Of a stretch of 64,000 nt of DNA, positions 22,867-33,510 are shown one piece after another; the first letter of the stretch is position 1; the number at the start of each line of letters is the position of its first letter. Made by a program: the position numbers and the translations under genes. The notes under the pieces are model-generated. The model had not been told where the DNA came from, searched no databases, and saw only the letters and a list, made by a program, of their open reading frames with translations. The stretch is from Linepithema humile (Eukaryota; Arthropoda; Insecta; Hymenoptera; Formicidae), in contig NC_090128.1 of assembly GCF_040581485.1 (NCBI RefSeq), forward strand, positions 39,028,931 through 39,092,930. Reading direction: 5' to 3'.

Positions 22867-23607
22867 TATCTCTCTATTTATAATATATTTAGATTATTAG
22901 TAGGTTATTAATAAAATATATTAGTAGGTTATTAACTACTTACAAAAATAAGATTATCTTAAGTAATGTACGATGTTGACTTAAAAATATAACCTTACTT
23001 TCTCTGAACATGAGCTTATTCGATACAAATAAGACTGTCTTATTTGATTATGAATTTAAACTAGTTTTAAGCATACTTAAGACATTACTATGAATTATAA
23101 CAGAAAAAGATCATCTTAATGAAGGTAAAGCTTAAGGCGATGCTTAAAGAAATCTTAATTTATGATTATGAATGTAGATGGCATCTTAAGTCCATGCTTA
23201 AGACAATCTTGGATATAAGAACGGACTATGAATACCGGCCAAAGTAAGCTTTTTACTTGCTCTTGCTCTTAGTGCAGTCAGTTCAGTTCATGTTCCTCAT
23301 GGTACAGCTAAAAAAGAACAGATTTAAGATGGCGACGAAATGTTGCAAGTTATTCCATTCGGCAAACCTCCTCCTTCGTGGAACATTTTTCGTGACCAAC
23401 TTTTTTCTCTATACGCTATCTAGTTACGTCTCCTTACTTTTACTTCGTGATATCGACCCATACTTTCCAGATGGGACACGGTGTCACTACAAAGATGGCC
23501 AAAATTATTACTGCCGCCAGCATTAAGCCCCTTGCACAATGCCAGGCAACAGGCAATAGAAACAGGGAATAGGAATAAGAAATAGGAACAAGGAATAAGC
23601 CGAGAGC

Positions 23608-23735
23608 ACAAGCTTTTACATAAAGCATAACGCATAAGCATAAGGAAATTGATTGGCCTATATATAAGCATAAGCAAATGCATAAGGAAATGGACCAATC
23701 AATTTCCTTATGCTTATGCGTTATGCTTTATGCAA
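23608..23735. repeat. Subterminal hairpin of element Y
   Basis: GCATAACGCATAAGCATAAG and its neighbours return inverted after a short spacer (CCAATCAATTTCCTTATGC), giving arms of about 45 bases. The repeated GCATAAG units could be transposase-binding sites; that is inference. Confidence 0.6.
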
Positions 23736-23946
23736 AAGTCTGTGCTCCGGCCAATACCATTATACCAGAAACTATATATCAATGCAGAATAGACTGTGAC
23801 ACAGGAAATAGACATAGAATTTTCGTCACGTCGGAAATTCTGTGCCTGTTGCCTGTTGCCAACCAATCATTGCGTTCGGATGTTATAGGTTAATTTACGA
23901 ATTCTTGGCGCGTGTATGCACATGTACAAGACTTTTATCAGAAGCA

Positions 23947-25254
23947 ATGATGGATCATCGTGATTATTCCAGTCGTTTCGACGAGGACGAGGAAAGGTAT
24001 TTTAGCGACGAATTGGAATCATTCGATGAAAACTCCAATAAATATATAAAATATGGTGATAAATTATTAATTGACTTAGTTCGTGCTCGCCCATATCTTT
24101 ATGATAAAAGAGTAGACAATTATAAAGATGCGAATATGAAGGAAAATGCATGGACAGAAATTGCCACTACTTTGAACACTACACGTAAGTAAACTTTAAT
24201 TTAACCTTTTACTGACTTTGAGTCTCATTATCAGAGATAGCCCTTCTGCGTTTCAGTCTCCATTCTGTCTCATTACCATTTTACATATCATAAGATTATA
24301 GTTGTTAATATTTGACGTGTATAATATAGTTATAGAGTGCAAGAATCGATGGCTACGTCTTCGCCAACGCTTCAGCAAAGAGAGGCAGCTGCGGGAGCAA
24401 GAGACGAGAAGTGGAGCTCAAAAACCTACAAGACAAAAATGGGTCTTGTTTGACAGTCTCAATTTCTTAGAGAGACATATACCTCAAAGAAGATTTGTTT
24501 TGTTTCTTCAGTCATAAATCTATTAATAAATTTGAACAAAGTATATTCAACAACGATTTATCATTTCAGAGGCTTTTCTAATGTCAACTGTATGAAGCAA
24601 TCAAGCAGTATCAGTGAGACATTGTTGAAAAATAAACATTCAATGATCATTCAGAAAGATGAAATATTCGCCAATGACGACTCCAATGTGCGATAAGTTT
24701 TTTTTATCAATGTTATCTTACTAGAAAAATATGTTTTGAAAATTCGTTTTACTCACATTACAGCACAAGACATCAGCTTCAATATCCGGCCAGTATACAT
24801 TGTCGAAAGGAATAAGCCACACAGTGCCACTTGTAGCAAATGAAGAAACTTCATTGGTAAGTAATTTGGAGTCGTGAGTAATTGAATCAACTGATTCTAA
24901 GAAAGTGTAAAATTTACTAATTTTAATATTCCTTTGCAGTCATCGACATCTTCATATCGTTCTCAAACACCTGTTTCGGAGAGATCGGATTTAGTCAGTC
25001 CACCACTCTCTTGCTTTTCGGGGAACCAGCAGAGAGTTTTTAAAAAGCGGAAGTTTGACCCGGTGGAAACAGCGTTCCATCAAATGAATCATACTTTAAG
25101 TACAATGGCAGCTGAAGTGTGTTCCCAGAAGAAAGCGGTAAACGACGATACAGATGTTCTAATAGGAAAACTCGTCACAGCAGAGCTTCAAGCGGCAATA
25201 GAACCGCGTAAAAGTGAATTAAAGCAAAAATTTATGAAATTACTATACTTTTAA
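23947..25254 (+). CDS. MADF/BESS-like DNA-binding protein of element Y
   Basis: Likely exons 23947-24184, 24330 to about 24500, about 24571-24690, 24764-24856 and 24940-25254. The N-terminus is acidic (SSRFDEDEERYFSDEL), followed by a MADF domain (KLLIDLVRARPYLYD, AWTEIATTLN, ECKNRWLRLRQRFSKE, WVLFDSLNFLERHI). The C-terminus ends with a BESS-like segment (DTDVLIGKLVTAELQ, then FMKLLYF). PIF-type elements often carry such a second protein that binds DNA beside the transposase. The second-to-third exon junction is unclear, and the donor near 24690 reads ATAAGT rather than GTAAGT, so the gene may be damaged. First and last exons are the most secure. Confidence 0.65.
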
Positions 25255-25789
25255 ACATTTTCTCTTAATTTTATTTAAACATTTCTATTAATTTTATTTA
25301 AAATCCGTTATTTCATATTATATTTTATTTTTATTATTATTATTATTATGTAATTTAAAAGTTTTTATTTTGTTATAATATCAGGAGAAATTAATTTTAA
25401 TTTGAAATACTAGAGAAATTAAGTTTCATTACAATACAAGAAAAATTTATTTTAATTACAAATATATTTTTAAATACTATAGTTTCTTAGAAATAAAAGT
25501 TTATTTGGCTTTTAATAAAAAACAATTTTATTTTTTGCATATAAAAGTATTTACTGTATTTTTCTATATAATAGTCATCACATATTATATTTATGTACAT
25601 ATATTTATATACACAAATCACACATATAAAAGTATAAAAAAAATATATAAAATGGAATATATATATATATATATATAAATGAAAAAAAAAGTTAAATATT
25701 ACTTATTACAGTACTTACTACAGAATATAATACAAGTTATATTAGATAATAAGAAAAAAATATTAAATCATCAAATATAAATAGAAATT
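25255..25789. other. AT-rich gap between the convergent genes of element Y
   Basis: 3' ends of both genes plus a short (TA)n run near 25660-25680. Nothing else seen. Confidence 0.5.
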
Positions 25790-27186
25790 TTAAGGTACAT
25801 CGTGATGTTGCCCTTGACGTATGTATTCATATTGCCAAGGAACTTCCCCAGCTGCTGTCATGAAATATGATGAAAGAGTATCGCGCATTGTATATGCTTC
25901 TCTAGTGGCTCGATGTGCTCCTGCATTTCTCATAGGTCTTATTTGATCAATTTGTGTCTGTTGTCTCCATTCTCCTTCTATTAAATCCCCTTCTTCCGTT
26001 TCTCTGTCTGTAAATTGGGGATGACAATACCTTTGCTGCAGCGGGACTTTTTCATCATTTTTAGTTTTTAAAAAATTATGCAAGCAAATTGCTGCTAGCA
26101 CCAATCGGTCAGCAACATCTGGACTAGCACATATTGATCTTAGAAATATTCTCCACCTGGCTGTAAAGATTCCAAATGTATTTTCAATTATCCTTCTGGC
26201 TCGGGATAATCGATAATTAAAAATTCTCTTTTGTTCATTTAAAGACCTCCCTGGATAAGGTCGCATCATGTGTGTAGACATTTGAAATGCTTCATCCCCA
26301 ACGAAATAATAAAATACTTTCTTATCACTTCCTGGTAGAAGAGTAGTGCCTCCAGGTATGTTGAGCGTATCTGAGTATAGAGATTTTCCAAAATCTGATC
26401 TAGAAAGAATTCCGCCATCACTTTCACTGCCATACGCACCAACGTTGAACAGTGTAAACTTATATCGAGCATCACAAGCAGCCATCAGCACAATACTAAA
26501 AGTCTTTTTATAATTAAAATATGTTGAGCCAGAATTCGGAGGTGCTTGGATAGATATGTGCTTGCCATTTATTGCTCCAACGCAGTTTGGCAAATTCCAT
26601 AATTCTAAAAAATCGCTGCTGATTTTCATCTATTCTTCTTTTGTGGGATGTTTCACATAAATTGGCATCAGAACATCCGCTATAACAGAGCATGTTTTCT
26701 TGACGATCATATGAGCAGTGGACTCTCCTACTCTGTATGCTAAAGCTACAGATAGCATCTGGTCTCCTGTTGCTAAATATCTGTAACAAAGTTGATAAAC
26801 TTTCCAAAATTCAATCCATGCATAAAATGTACAGTTTATTATTTTAAAACACATAATCTATACCTCAGAGTTATTGCAAGACGTTGTTCTGGACATATCG
26901 GAGTTCTGATACTTCTTTTCTGCAAGAACGGACCCACTAGTCGCAGTAATTCATAAAATGTAGGCACATCCATTCTCATATACCGGAAAAACATATCTTC
27001 ATCTTTTTTCAACTCCGCAAATAAAGTTGCGAAATCTCCATACTGTGCACGTCGAGTATTGATGAGACGAACCCACCATCGCCTGTTCCTCCAACATTTG
27101 GATTTTTTCGTCTTCCATACAGTGTACAATGCTAGGCTAGCTACTTGCATTGTACAGAGAAATAATATCATGTTTTCGTCATCCAT
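25790..27186 (-). pseudogene. PIF/Harbinger transposase of element Y, nonsense codon and altered catalytic residue
   Basis: Exons 27186-26864 and 26780-25790 (minus strand) total 1314 bases, 437 codons plus stop. The N-terminus starts MDDENMILFL. The helix-turn-helix-like region includes PEQRLAITLR-YLATGDQMLS and RVGESTAHMIV. An in-frame TAG at 26630-26632 lies after KHPTKEE. The first catalytic motif, normally GAIDGKH, reads GAINGKHISI, so Asp is replaced by Asn. Later motifs are intact: YGSESDGGIL (second Asp), VGDEAFQM and RARRIIENTFGIF (Glu). The protein is therefore doubly inactivated. The rest of the frame is open, suggesting decay is recent. Confidence 0.85.
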
Positions 27187-27591
27187 AGCAAAATTATCTA
27201 AAAAGTATATTAAAGAAAATATACTAATAAAAAAACCATATAGTATTATATATACAGAATTATATAAATACACGTGTGTGTATGTATGAGTATATATTTA
27301 ACTTACTTTGTTCAATAAAAACCTTAAAATGTTAATATTTTATTAAATATTAATATTAATATTTAATATTTTTGCGTCACGTTGCTGGGATCAATTATAA
27401 ACACTACAAAGCAGCCGACAAAATTCAAAAGTTCTGATTGGTTGGTTCTTGTCGCTATCGCATCATTCTGCATTGGGAGCGATAATTTCTTATTTCTTAT
27501 TCCTGTTCCCTGTTCCTATTGCCTGTTGCCTGGCATTGTGCAAGGGGCTTTATTGTCTGTCGGGAAACTACTCAATCGAAAAATAATTGTC

Positions 27592-29102
27592 GATAGATTA
27601 TCAACATGTATGGACAAAGATCTAACGATAAGATAAAATAAAATTGCAAAACGTGCATAAGTCAATTTAAAATTATTTACGATTTATTTAGTAACCAACC
27701 TAAATCCTGTTGAATTATCATTGCTACTTTTTATTTTACTATGTAGTAAATCCTTGGTTTGTTAATAAAAGACAAATTTATTAAAAAATACGTAGAATTA
27801 ATGATATCAAAAACAAATTTCATTGATTAATAAGATAAAATAAAATTAATAGTTATTATCAAACTTATTAAAAGAAAGTGTAATGTACTTAATATGTTCT
27901 CCAAATCAGTCGAGTATCTCGATTGATTTTTGTGCTGCTTGCTTTTCTCTATTTACTGCGCGCACCATTACAGCTAGAGCCAATACACTAAACATTAGAA
28001 GTAGCGCTATCGAAATAATAAATAAATTCTTCTTTGCAAAAATACCGATTACGTAAAGTTGAAGATTCTTGAAATTTAGAAAGAATTGTTGAAATATATT
28101 GCTTAAAATACATATTGTACTTCTATTTTTATAGATATTGTATTGAAAAACATCACATATTTGAATATTTCTCACATTATTTATTATCAATTATTATCCA
28201 TTTAACTACGGCTGTCATCAATAGATGACAAAACGAAAAGTTCCTAAAACACGGCTGTCGCCAATGAGCGATATCTGGATTAAATATTTGTATTTGTGTG
28301 TGAGCGTGTGTATTTCTGTATAAAAATTCGTAGAAACTTATATCTTCAAATTACGTTCATTTCACGACATGTATTAGCCTTGTCATTTTTTTGCGTTTGA
28401 AAAGAACGATTTATGAAAATGTACCCTTACTGAAAGGATTAATCACTTATTGCATTTATGAGGGCGTTATGTGTCTAAACATTTGCATGACATTAGAATG
28501 CTATTAAAAATAATTGATTTCCAATAGACTTTTTAACTCATTTTCATGTTTTTTTGTAAGCAACAATTTTCATTGGACAGAATGCATGTGAAAGAAATAT
28601 TAATTTATAATTTATGTCGCAATATGTAAAATTTTATTTAATTGTTTCCTTTCCTTCGTCGGATTCCCATCCACTCATTTCTGAATTTCAATATAATCTT
28701 TAATGTAATCTTTATTACACATATGCATAAAACGACAAATTTTCATACCAACTTCAATTATCAACTTTTAGAAATCAAATTAATGACAATAAAACTCTTA
28801 CGCTTCCAAATATAGTTACATATTATACATATAAGTGATAAATTACATTTTATTAACCTACATCCTAAACCGTTATCGTACATACCACTTCCGAACTTTA
28901 GGTTTTAGAAACAAAAATATTTACATATACATGAAGCAAAGAGAGAATATGCAATAGGTGTCACACCATACGAATAATATCCTCATACGCCAGTTTGAGT
29001 TATATTCGCGATCATTACAGGTATAACGAACGCGACTGTGCTAATACGTGTATATAAATTATTTAAGTAATAATTTAAAATTAAAAACCTTAAAAAAATA
29101 AG
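27592..29102. other. AT-rich intergenic stretch with one membrane-segment ORF
   Basis: Mostly noncoding. On the minus strand 27906-28190 encodes up to 94 residues ending in one hydrophobic helix (FIISIALLLMFSVLALAVMV) and a charged tail (RAVNREKQAAQKSIEILD). It could be the last exon of a single-pass membrane protein gene on the minus strand, but no upstream exon is confidently linked. Not recognised. Confidence 0.35.
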
Positions 29103-29683
29103 ATGTTTTCTTTATTGAAATTGGTAATAATAATCTTAATAAATTAAACTTACGCGCATATCACGCGAGATATAGAAACAATATTACTACCGATATCGAA
29201 CCCGACAGAAGTAGAAAAGGTACGTGCATTTTACAGTATCATTCTATTTGTTGCTCGAGTCGTTATTCGAGAATTATCAAACTTTTTTTTAATTGTCATA
29301 CAATTTACAGATACCAATAACAATGAAAGTTTTCGGACGATTGATTCAACTGAATCTGCGCAGAAGTGATAAAATTGTATCGCCTGCGTTCGCAGGATGG
29401 AAATATAATGCGAAAAGCGTTACACAAAAATTGTTGAAATTAAACGTATCAAGTCATTGTTATTATTATCACGAAGATCGTATCAGCTCTGCGGCCATCA
29501 ACTTTTGTCATGAACATGGATTGGTGAGTAACAATATGTGAAAAACAAACTTTTACAATTTTTATGTTTTTACTCGACATCTGTATTATTTTTCGTTTTA
29601 CATACAAATATAACACGTAAAAAACAAATATATCTTTTTAAAATTAGGAAGGACTTGTTTTTACGGAAAACGACAAATTGCCC
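29103..29683 (+). pseudogene. 5' end of a second ADAMTS-type metalloprotease gene, stop in the signal peptide
   Basis: Exons 29103-29219, 29311-29523 and 29648 to about 29683. The first codes a signal peptide (MFSLLKLVIIILIN) whose next codon is TAA (29145-29147), with the frame then continuing (TYAHITRDIETILLP). Exon 2 is a metalloprotease propeptide segment (MKVFGRLIQLNLRRSDKIV, CYYYHEDRISSAAINFC) and exon 3 continues it (GLVFTENDKLP). All junctions keep phase. Exon 3 runs directly into the GGATATCC-type repeat at 29684, so the rest of the gene is lost or displaced. It lies downstream of the ADAMTS-like C-terminal remnant on the same strand, suggesting a decayed tandem pair of related genes. 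Confidence 0.7.
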
Positions 29684-29940
29684 ACATAGCAAAATTTCAT
29701 CCTACGGATGTCCGTGGGATGTAATGTAAAGGATTTTCAGATATCCCTAGGATGTCTGTACAAAGCCATAGGATATCCGTAGGGCATCCGTGGGATATCC
29801 GAATGTCCGCTTTTCAGATATCCGTAGGACATCCAAAAATAAATCCCTGGGATATCCCTGGGATATCCTACATATGATTAAATTAGATCCCAACAATGTC
29901 CCCTGGATATTTTTTTTTATCCAGATAAAATCCAAATAAA
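29684..29940. repeat. Cluster of GGATATCC-type short repeats
   Basis: More than ten degenerate copies of a 9-12 base unit (GGATATCCGTAGG, GGACATCC, GGATGTCCGTGGG) in both orientations, interrupting an ADAMTS-like exon. The units are self-complementary at GGATATCC. Similar short units (GGATATCCATTAG) occur in the foldback at 11476-12369. No coding content. Confidence 0.7.
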
Positions 29941-29953
29941 ATTATTGAATATA

Positions 29954-30097
29954 GGATGGTGTTAATAATCCGATCTTATATTCGAAATCATTTTAAAACC
30001 TCATTCAATCAACAAAATGGTTGCGCAACATTATTTCATTAGTTGAATGAAATCATAAGACAATTCTAAATATAAAATTGGACTATAAATACCACCC
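29954..30097. mobile_element. Old, diverged copy of the Z-type Harbinger MITE
   Basis: Ends GGATGGTGTTAATAATCCGA and TTGGACTATAAATACCACCC match the termini of the 159-bp MITEs with several substitutions, and the interior is palindromic (TTCAATCAAC / GTTGAATGAA). No clear target duplication remains, consistent with age. Confidence 0.6.
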
Positions 30098-31212
30098 AGA
30101 AAAATATCTATTTTAAATGTTTATTTAAAATGCCTTTAAAAAATATATTTTTTTAAAAGATTTAAACAGAAATTGTTTAGTTTTAAGTTAAGGAAACAAT
30201 AAAACAGTAATCTTAATAAGTAACGTCACTCTCTTTCTCTCTCGAAAAGTTTCATATTAATTATTATTTATATTTTAAAAATTTACGACAATCTCGCTTT
30301 AATGACACCACTATCAAGATATTGTTTTATTACTATTTTTTATTACTCCTTTAAAACTAAAGAATTTTTGAAACATTTTTTCAAAATACATATTTTTTTC
30401 AAATATTTTATATAGACATTTGACATGTAAGTATCTTTATGAGCATAAAGGAAAGATTATTAGCAAAATTTCTAAAAATAAAAGCTTCTAATATATTACA
30501 TTATTTTAAGAATAGACACATTTCAAAAAAGGTAAAGTACGTATAAGTAATATAAATAATAGTACATTTGAAGCACATTTTATTATAAAATATGTAATTT
30601 TTTTTAAATTTTTTATTTATTATATAATGTAAAAATAGTCACAATAAAAATAAAATTTGTATATATAAAAACGAAAACTAAAGATACGTCTTGTACATTT
30701 CAAAATTGCATTAGTCATAGTGTTAGATATAAATTAATAAACTTGATATTACTAAATATTATAACTTAATATGAATAATATTACATACATAATATTTTAT
30801 ACATAAAATTGCTAATATTATGTATAATTTATACACACGAACAAAATATATAAAAAAAGTATTAAATATTTTATTGTGCAGCATTCAGTTTTTTTATTTT
30901 TTTAATTGCATGACGAAGTCATGATTTAATTGGTTCCGAAATTTCGTGCTCAGTAGCTTGCGGGTATTTTAATTGAACTGTACCTACAAATACGTATAAA
31001 CATTTATATAACATAAATATAAACATATACCTCTCAATATATTTTTAATTTTTTTAAACCAGATGTTTAATGAATTAGATGGAAAGTTAATCTAATTTTT
31101 ATAATTTAATAACTAAATCTAATGTATGTATTATATGTATATGCATTATGTATAGATTTATTAGTGTAAATATCTATGTGTTTAAGTGTTTGTTTATGTA
31201 TTTGTATGTGTG

Positions 31213-31260
<48 letters not shown>

Positions 31261-31605
31261 CGTAGTATATATTCACTAAACTTACATTCACTAAATTTAT
31301 TAACAAAACAAACATTAATATTTCCTACATATACATAATTCTTGTCATTTTTCAAAGAACTAGTTATTCTTAAAGATGCATGTATTATGTTACCTTGTTT
31401 ATGCCATAAGTTAAGAATATTATGTTACCTTGTTTACGCAATAATTAATGATGACTTAAATATTAGTATCTATAGTCTTTTTTTTACTGTAAATAAGCAA
31501 ACTCTTCCTGCAATATAATTTAAAACAATAATATTGAATCCTATTTTCACTATACTATACATATACATAATATTACATACGTAAAACTAACTTATTTGTA
31601 AAAAT

Positions 31606-31640
<35 letters not shown>
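30098..31640. other. AT-rich intergenic stretch with one DUF4806 exon remnant
   Basis: Apart from the fragment at 30871-30983 and a (TA)n tract at 31215-31249, I see only low-complexity AT-rich sequence. Confidence 0.5.
30871..30983 (-). pseudogene. DUF4806 C-terminal exon fragment
   Basis: After an acceptor-like TTTGTAG the minus strand reads YPQATEHEISEPIKS, then an in-frame TGA (30919-30921) where related proteins have Trp, then LRHAIKKIKKLNAAQ and a stop (30871-30873). The pattern EI..I..WL..A matches the end of DUF4806 domains, including the one at 10676-10954. No other exons of this copy are visible. Confidence 0.55.
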
Positions 31641-31648
<8 letters not shown>

Positions 31649-31752
31649 ATATGTCTCTTTTTTGCAGACATGAGACATATACATATGTCACTTTTTTGCA
31701 GACACGAGACATATACATATGTCTCTCTTTTGCAGACACGAGACACACACAC
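31649..31752 (+). repeat. Three tandem copies of a 34-36 bp unit
   Basis: The unit CTCTTTTTTGCAGACATGAG plus ACATATAC is repeated three times with minor changes, directly before a (GT)n tract. Each unit includes a splice-acceptor-like TTTTTTGCAG, but no exon follows. Open frames here are repeat artefacts. Confidence 0.8.
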
Positions 31753-31753
31753 A

Positions 31754-31756
<3 letters not shown>

Positions 31757-31824
<68 letters not shown>
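31757..31824. repeat. (GT)n microsatellite, 68 bp
   Basis: Uninterrupted GT dinucleotides, continuous with an (AC)n stretch at 31743-31756, so the two can form a hairpin. Confidence 0.95.
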
Positions 31825-31825
<1 letters not shown>

Positions 31826-32029
31826 TATTAAATATAAGTCTCTATATATTTATATATATACAGACACATATTCATATATATCTCCCATTTGCAAACATAA
31901 AAAAATATTGAAATGTGGTATAATAGGGCTACAGGCGAAGGTCCACGTTGAAAAACCTAACGCGCTATAAGTGGCACCTCATGGGTGGCGCGGAAGACCA
32001 CTCAATAATTAATAATAAAACTATTTGAG

Positions 32030-32790
32030 ATTTAAATTAGGCTTGTAATCGATCAAAGATTGTCAATGATATCGTGTAGAACCGGCGCGTTTAGGTCCGT
32101 AACTACACGCGTACCGATCTGTCAACTGTTATTGATTTTTACAAGTCAGGTAATATTGATTTTTACTGCACAGCTGATTTTCCACGGACGCAAAATGCAT
32201 GTGGATTTTCGTCACTCGAAATATGGGAGTTGTGACTGTTAAATACTCCTTCACCAGTAAAACATGACTCGTCCGTAAATAAAATTTTAATGACCAAATC
32301 AGAATCTCTATTTTAATTCTCTAATAACAATGTATAAAATTAGATTCTTCTAGATGAAAATGTTTTCAATAAAGATGCGTTACATTGTATTTATTGTAAG
32401 CGTTTTAATCTGATACAGAAAATACAATAAGTATATCGTAATGTTCATGTATAATCTCCCATCATTTTCAACATGATTATTGGAAAATGAAAATAAAGAT
32501 TCTGGTTTTGTCCATAAAATTTTATTTACAGACAAGTCACGTTTTACTCGTGAAGGAGTAGTTAACAGCCACAACTCTCACATTTGGAGTAACGAAAATC
32601 CACATGCATTTCACGTCCGTGAAAAATCAGCTGTGCAGTAAAAATCAATATCACCTGACTTGTAAAAATCAATAGCAGTTGACAGATCGGTACGCGTGTA
32701 CGTGTAATTGCGGACCTGAGCGTGCCAGGCGAGCGTCCTACGCGACATCATTAGCATCTTTGATCGTTTATAACTTAAAAACTATTGTAG
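32030..32790. mobile_element. Degenerate mariner-derived palindrome
   Basis: The left part (about 32030-32370) returns inverted at about 32395-32790. The right arm, read on the plus strand near 32510-32640, resembles the first catalytic block of the mariner at 6508-7745: ILFTDKSRF and IWSNENPHAFHVR against ILWTDEATF and IWQEENPHAIRQ, with Asp retained. Further right, GAGACACCCTGTATA at 32872-32886 resembles the mariner terminus. No left terminus is recognisable. This looks like an older relative built on the same inverted plan. Confidence 0.65.
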
Positions 32791-32999
32791 CCTTGATATT
32801 TTTGTATTAAGATTCTTTACTCTATTTTATCTCCAAAAGATACTATTAAAGTATTAAGCGGTAGTTATGAGACACCCTGTATAACATAATATTAAACTCT
32901 AAAGTATTAACTATCGCAATTAACGCATATTAATAATTCATAAACATTTAATGTTCTGATATTTTATTAATATCAATATTATTTACTTTTTACAAGATC

Positions 33000-33200
33000 A
33001 CATAAATCTTGAAAAAGCATTTCACGTTGTCATACGCAACAAGCGCGCAACGTCGCTTTGATAAAAAGGAGACGGAACACGTATGTCCACTCGCTTCTAC
33101 AAACTGAACGACGAAGCGCACACGTACGTGTGACGTCACGATTCTCGTTTGTGTGCGTGCTTCCTCTACCGCGGTGCTCGGGTGCTGGCCGGCTCGAGTT
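33000..33200. promoter_or_regulatory. GC-rich patch with a CRE-like TGACGTCA site
   Basis: A locally GC- and CpG-rich stretch in AT-rich surroundings contains TGACGTCA at about 33131-33138, a consensus CREB/ATF palindrome. No exon is confidently attached, so promoter status is a guess. Confidence 0.25.
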
Positions 33201-33510
33201 TGCATCACTGCATCTATGATATTTTAGTTTTTGTGACTTTGTTCAGTATTGATATAAAATTGATTTTTTATATTAAACAGCAGTTTCATTGTGTTGCGGT
33301 TTTTTATCAGCAAAATTGTCTGTCACAAAGCACATAAAAACTCAATATGCAATGCAATTAGAAAATTGATATTACAATTAAAATATCAAACATCGATAAA
33401 AATACCAGGCGGAATATGTCTTGTCATGCAAAGAGAGAGAAATCGAAGTCCGACCGAAATGACATGAAAGAATTGAAATATCTGGTACGCGCTATTGACA
33501 GTCTGTAAGT

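Larger units (their letters stand above)
19039..23240. mobile_element. Element Z: complete PIF/Harbinger-type transposon, 4.2 kb
   Basis: Ends GGGCGGTATTCATAGTCC and the complement of GGCCGGTATTCATAGTCCG, flanked by AAA (19036-19038, 23241-23243) as a probable 3-bp duplication. It carries the two genes typical of Harbinger elements in convergent orientation: a Myb/SANT-like DNA-binding protein (plus strand) and a DDE transposase (minus strand). Internal subterminal repeats of the type CTTAAGAT recur at both ends. The right terminal 50 bases are shared with the 159-bp MITEs at 1165 and 55205. Confidence 0.88.
18269..23449. mobile_element. Element X: inverted-repeat transposon with 8-bp TSD, hosting element Z
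   Basis: Ends CACGAAGTAAAAGTAAGGAG and the complement, with about 130-base inverted repeats (18269-18400; 23325-23449), flanked by ATATCGAC (18261-18268 and 23450-23457). Without element Z it is only about 0.98 kb and has no coding region, so it is nonautonomous. The CA terminus, 8-bp duplication and TAAGG near the end vaguely recall P-type elements; this is a weak inference. It sits inside an ADAMTS-like exon whose frame continues on both sides. Confidence 0.8.
23526..27549. mobile_element. Element Y: PIF/Harbinger-type transposon with TSD TTA, 4.0 kb
   Basis: Ends AGCCCCTTGCACAATGCCAG and the complement, inverted repeats about 65 bases (23526-23590; 27486-27549), flanked by TTA at 23523-23525 and 27550-27552, the duplication preferred by PIF/Harbinger elements. 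It carries a MADF-type DNA-binding gene (plus) and a DDE transposase gene (minus), convergent. It belongs to a different subgroup from element Z, with unrelated ends and only distant transposase similarity. It interrupts the same ADAMTS-like exon as element X. Confidence 0.9.
17686..27591 (+). pseudogene. ADAMTS-type metalloprotease gene remnant, one exon split by two transposons
   Basis: Fragments of the C-terminal half of an ADAMTS-like protein: a disintegrin-like end near 17686-17732 (PALDG), a part near 17790-17860 (LGKECRGREC), a thrombospondin-type repeat (17864 on: EWKEDSCKSDC, then RRFC, ASCNGP), and a Cys-rich domain (GPGWKVFHDETKPWIACTVYC) to 18268. The frame then resumes at 23458 (PYFPDGTRCHYKDGQNYYC) to 23522 and again at 27553-27591, where it meets a stop. 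The gaps are exactly elements X and Y with target duplications removed. An in-frame TAG at 17861-17863 also breaks it. ADAMTS proteins are secreted zinc proteases of the extracellular matrix; the catalytic domain is not in this fragment. The gene was probably dead or redundant when the elements landed. Confidence 0.75.

Noticed and set aside
29684..29940. CRISPR-like spaced repeats
   Set aside because: Units are degenerate, in both orientations and irregularly spaced, and the genome is eukaryotic.
31639..31970. Valine/cysteine-repeat ORFs
   Set aside because: Produced by the tandem unit and the (GT)n microsatellite.
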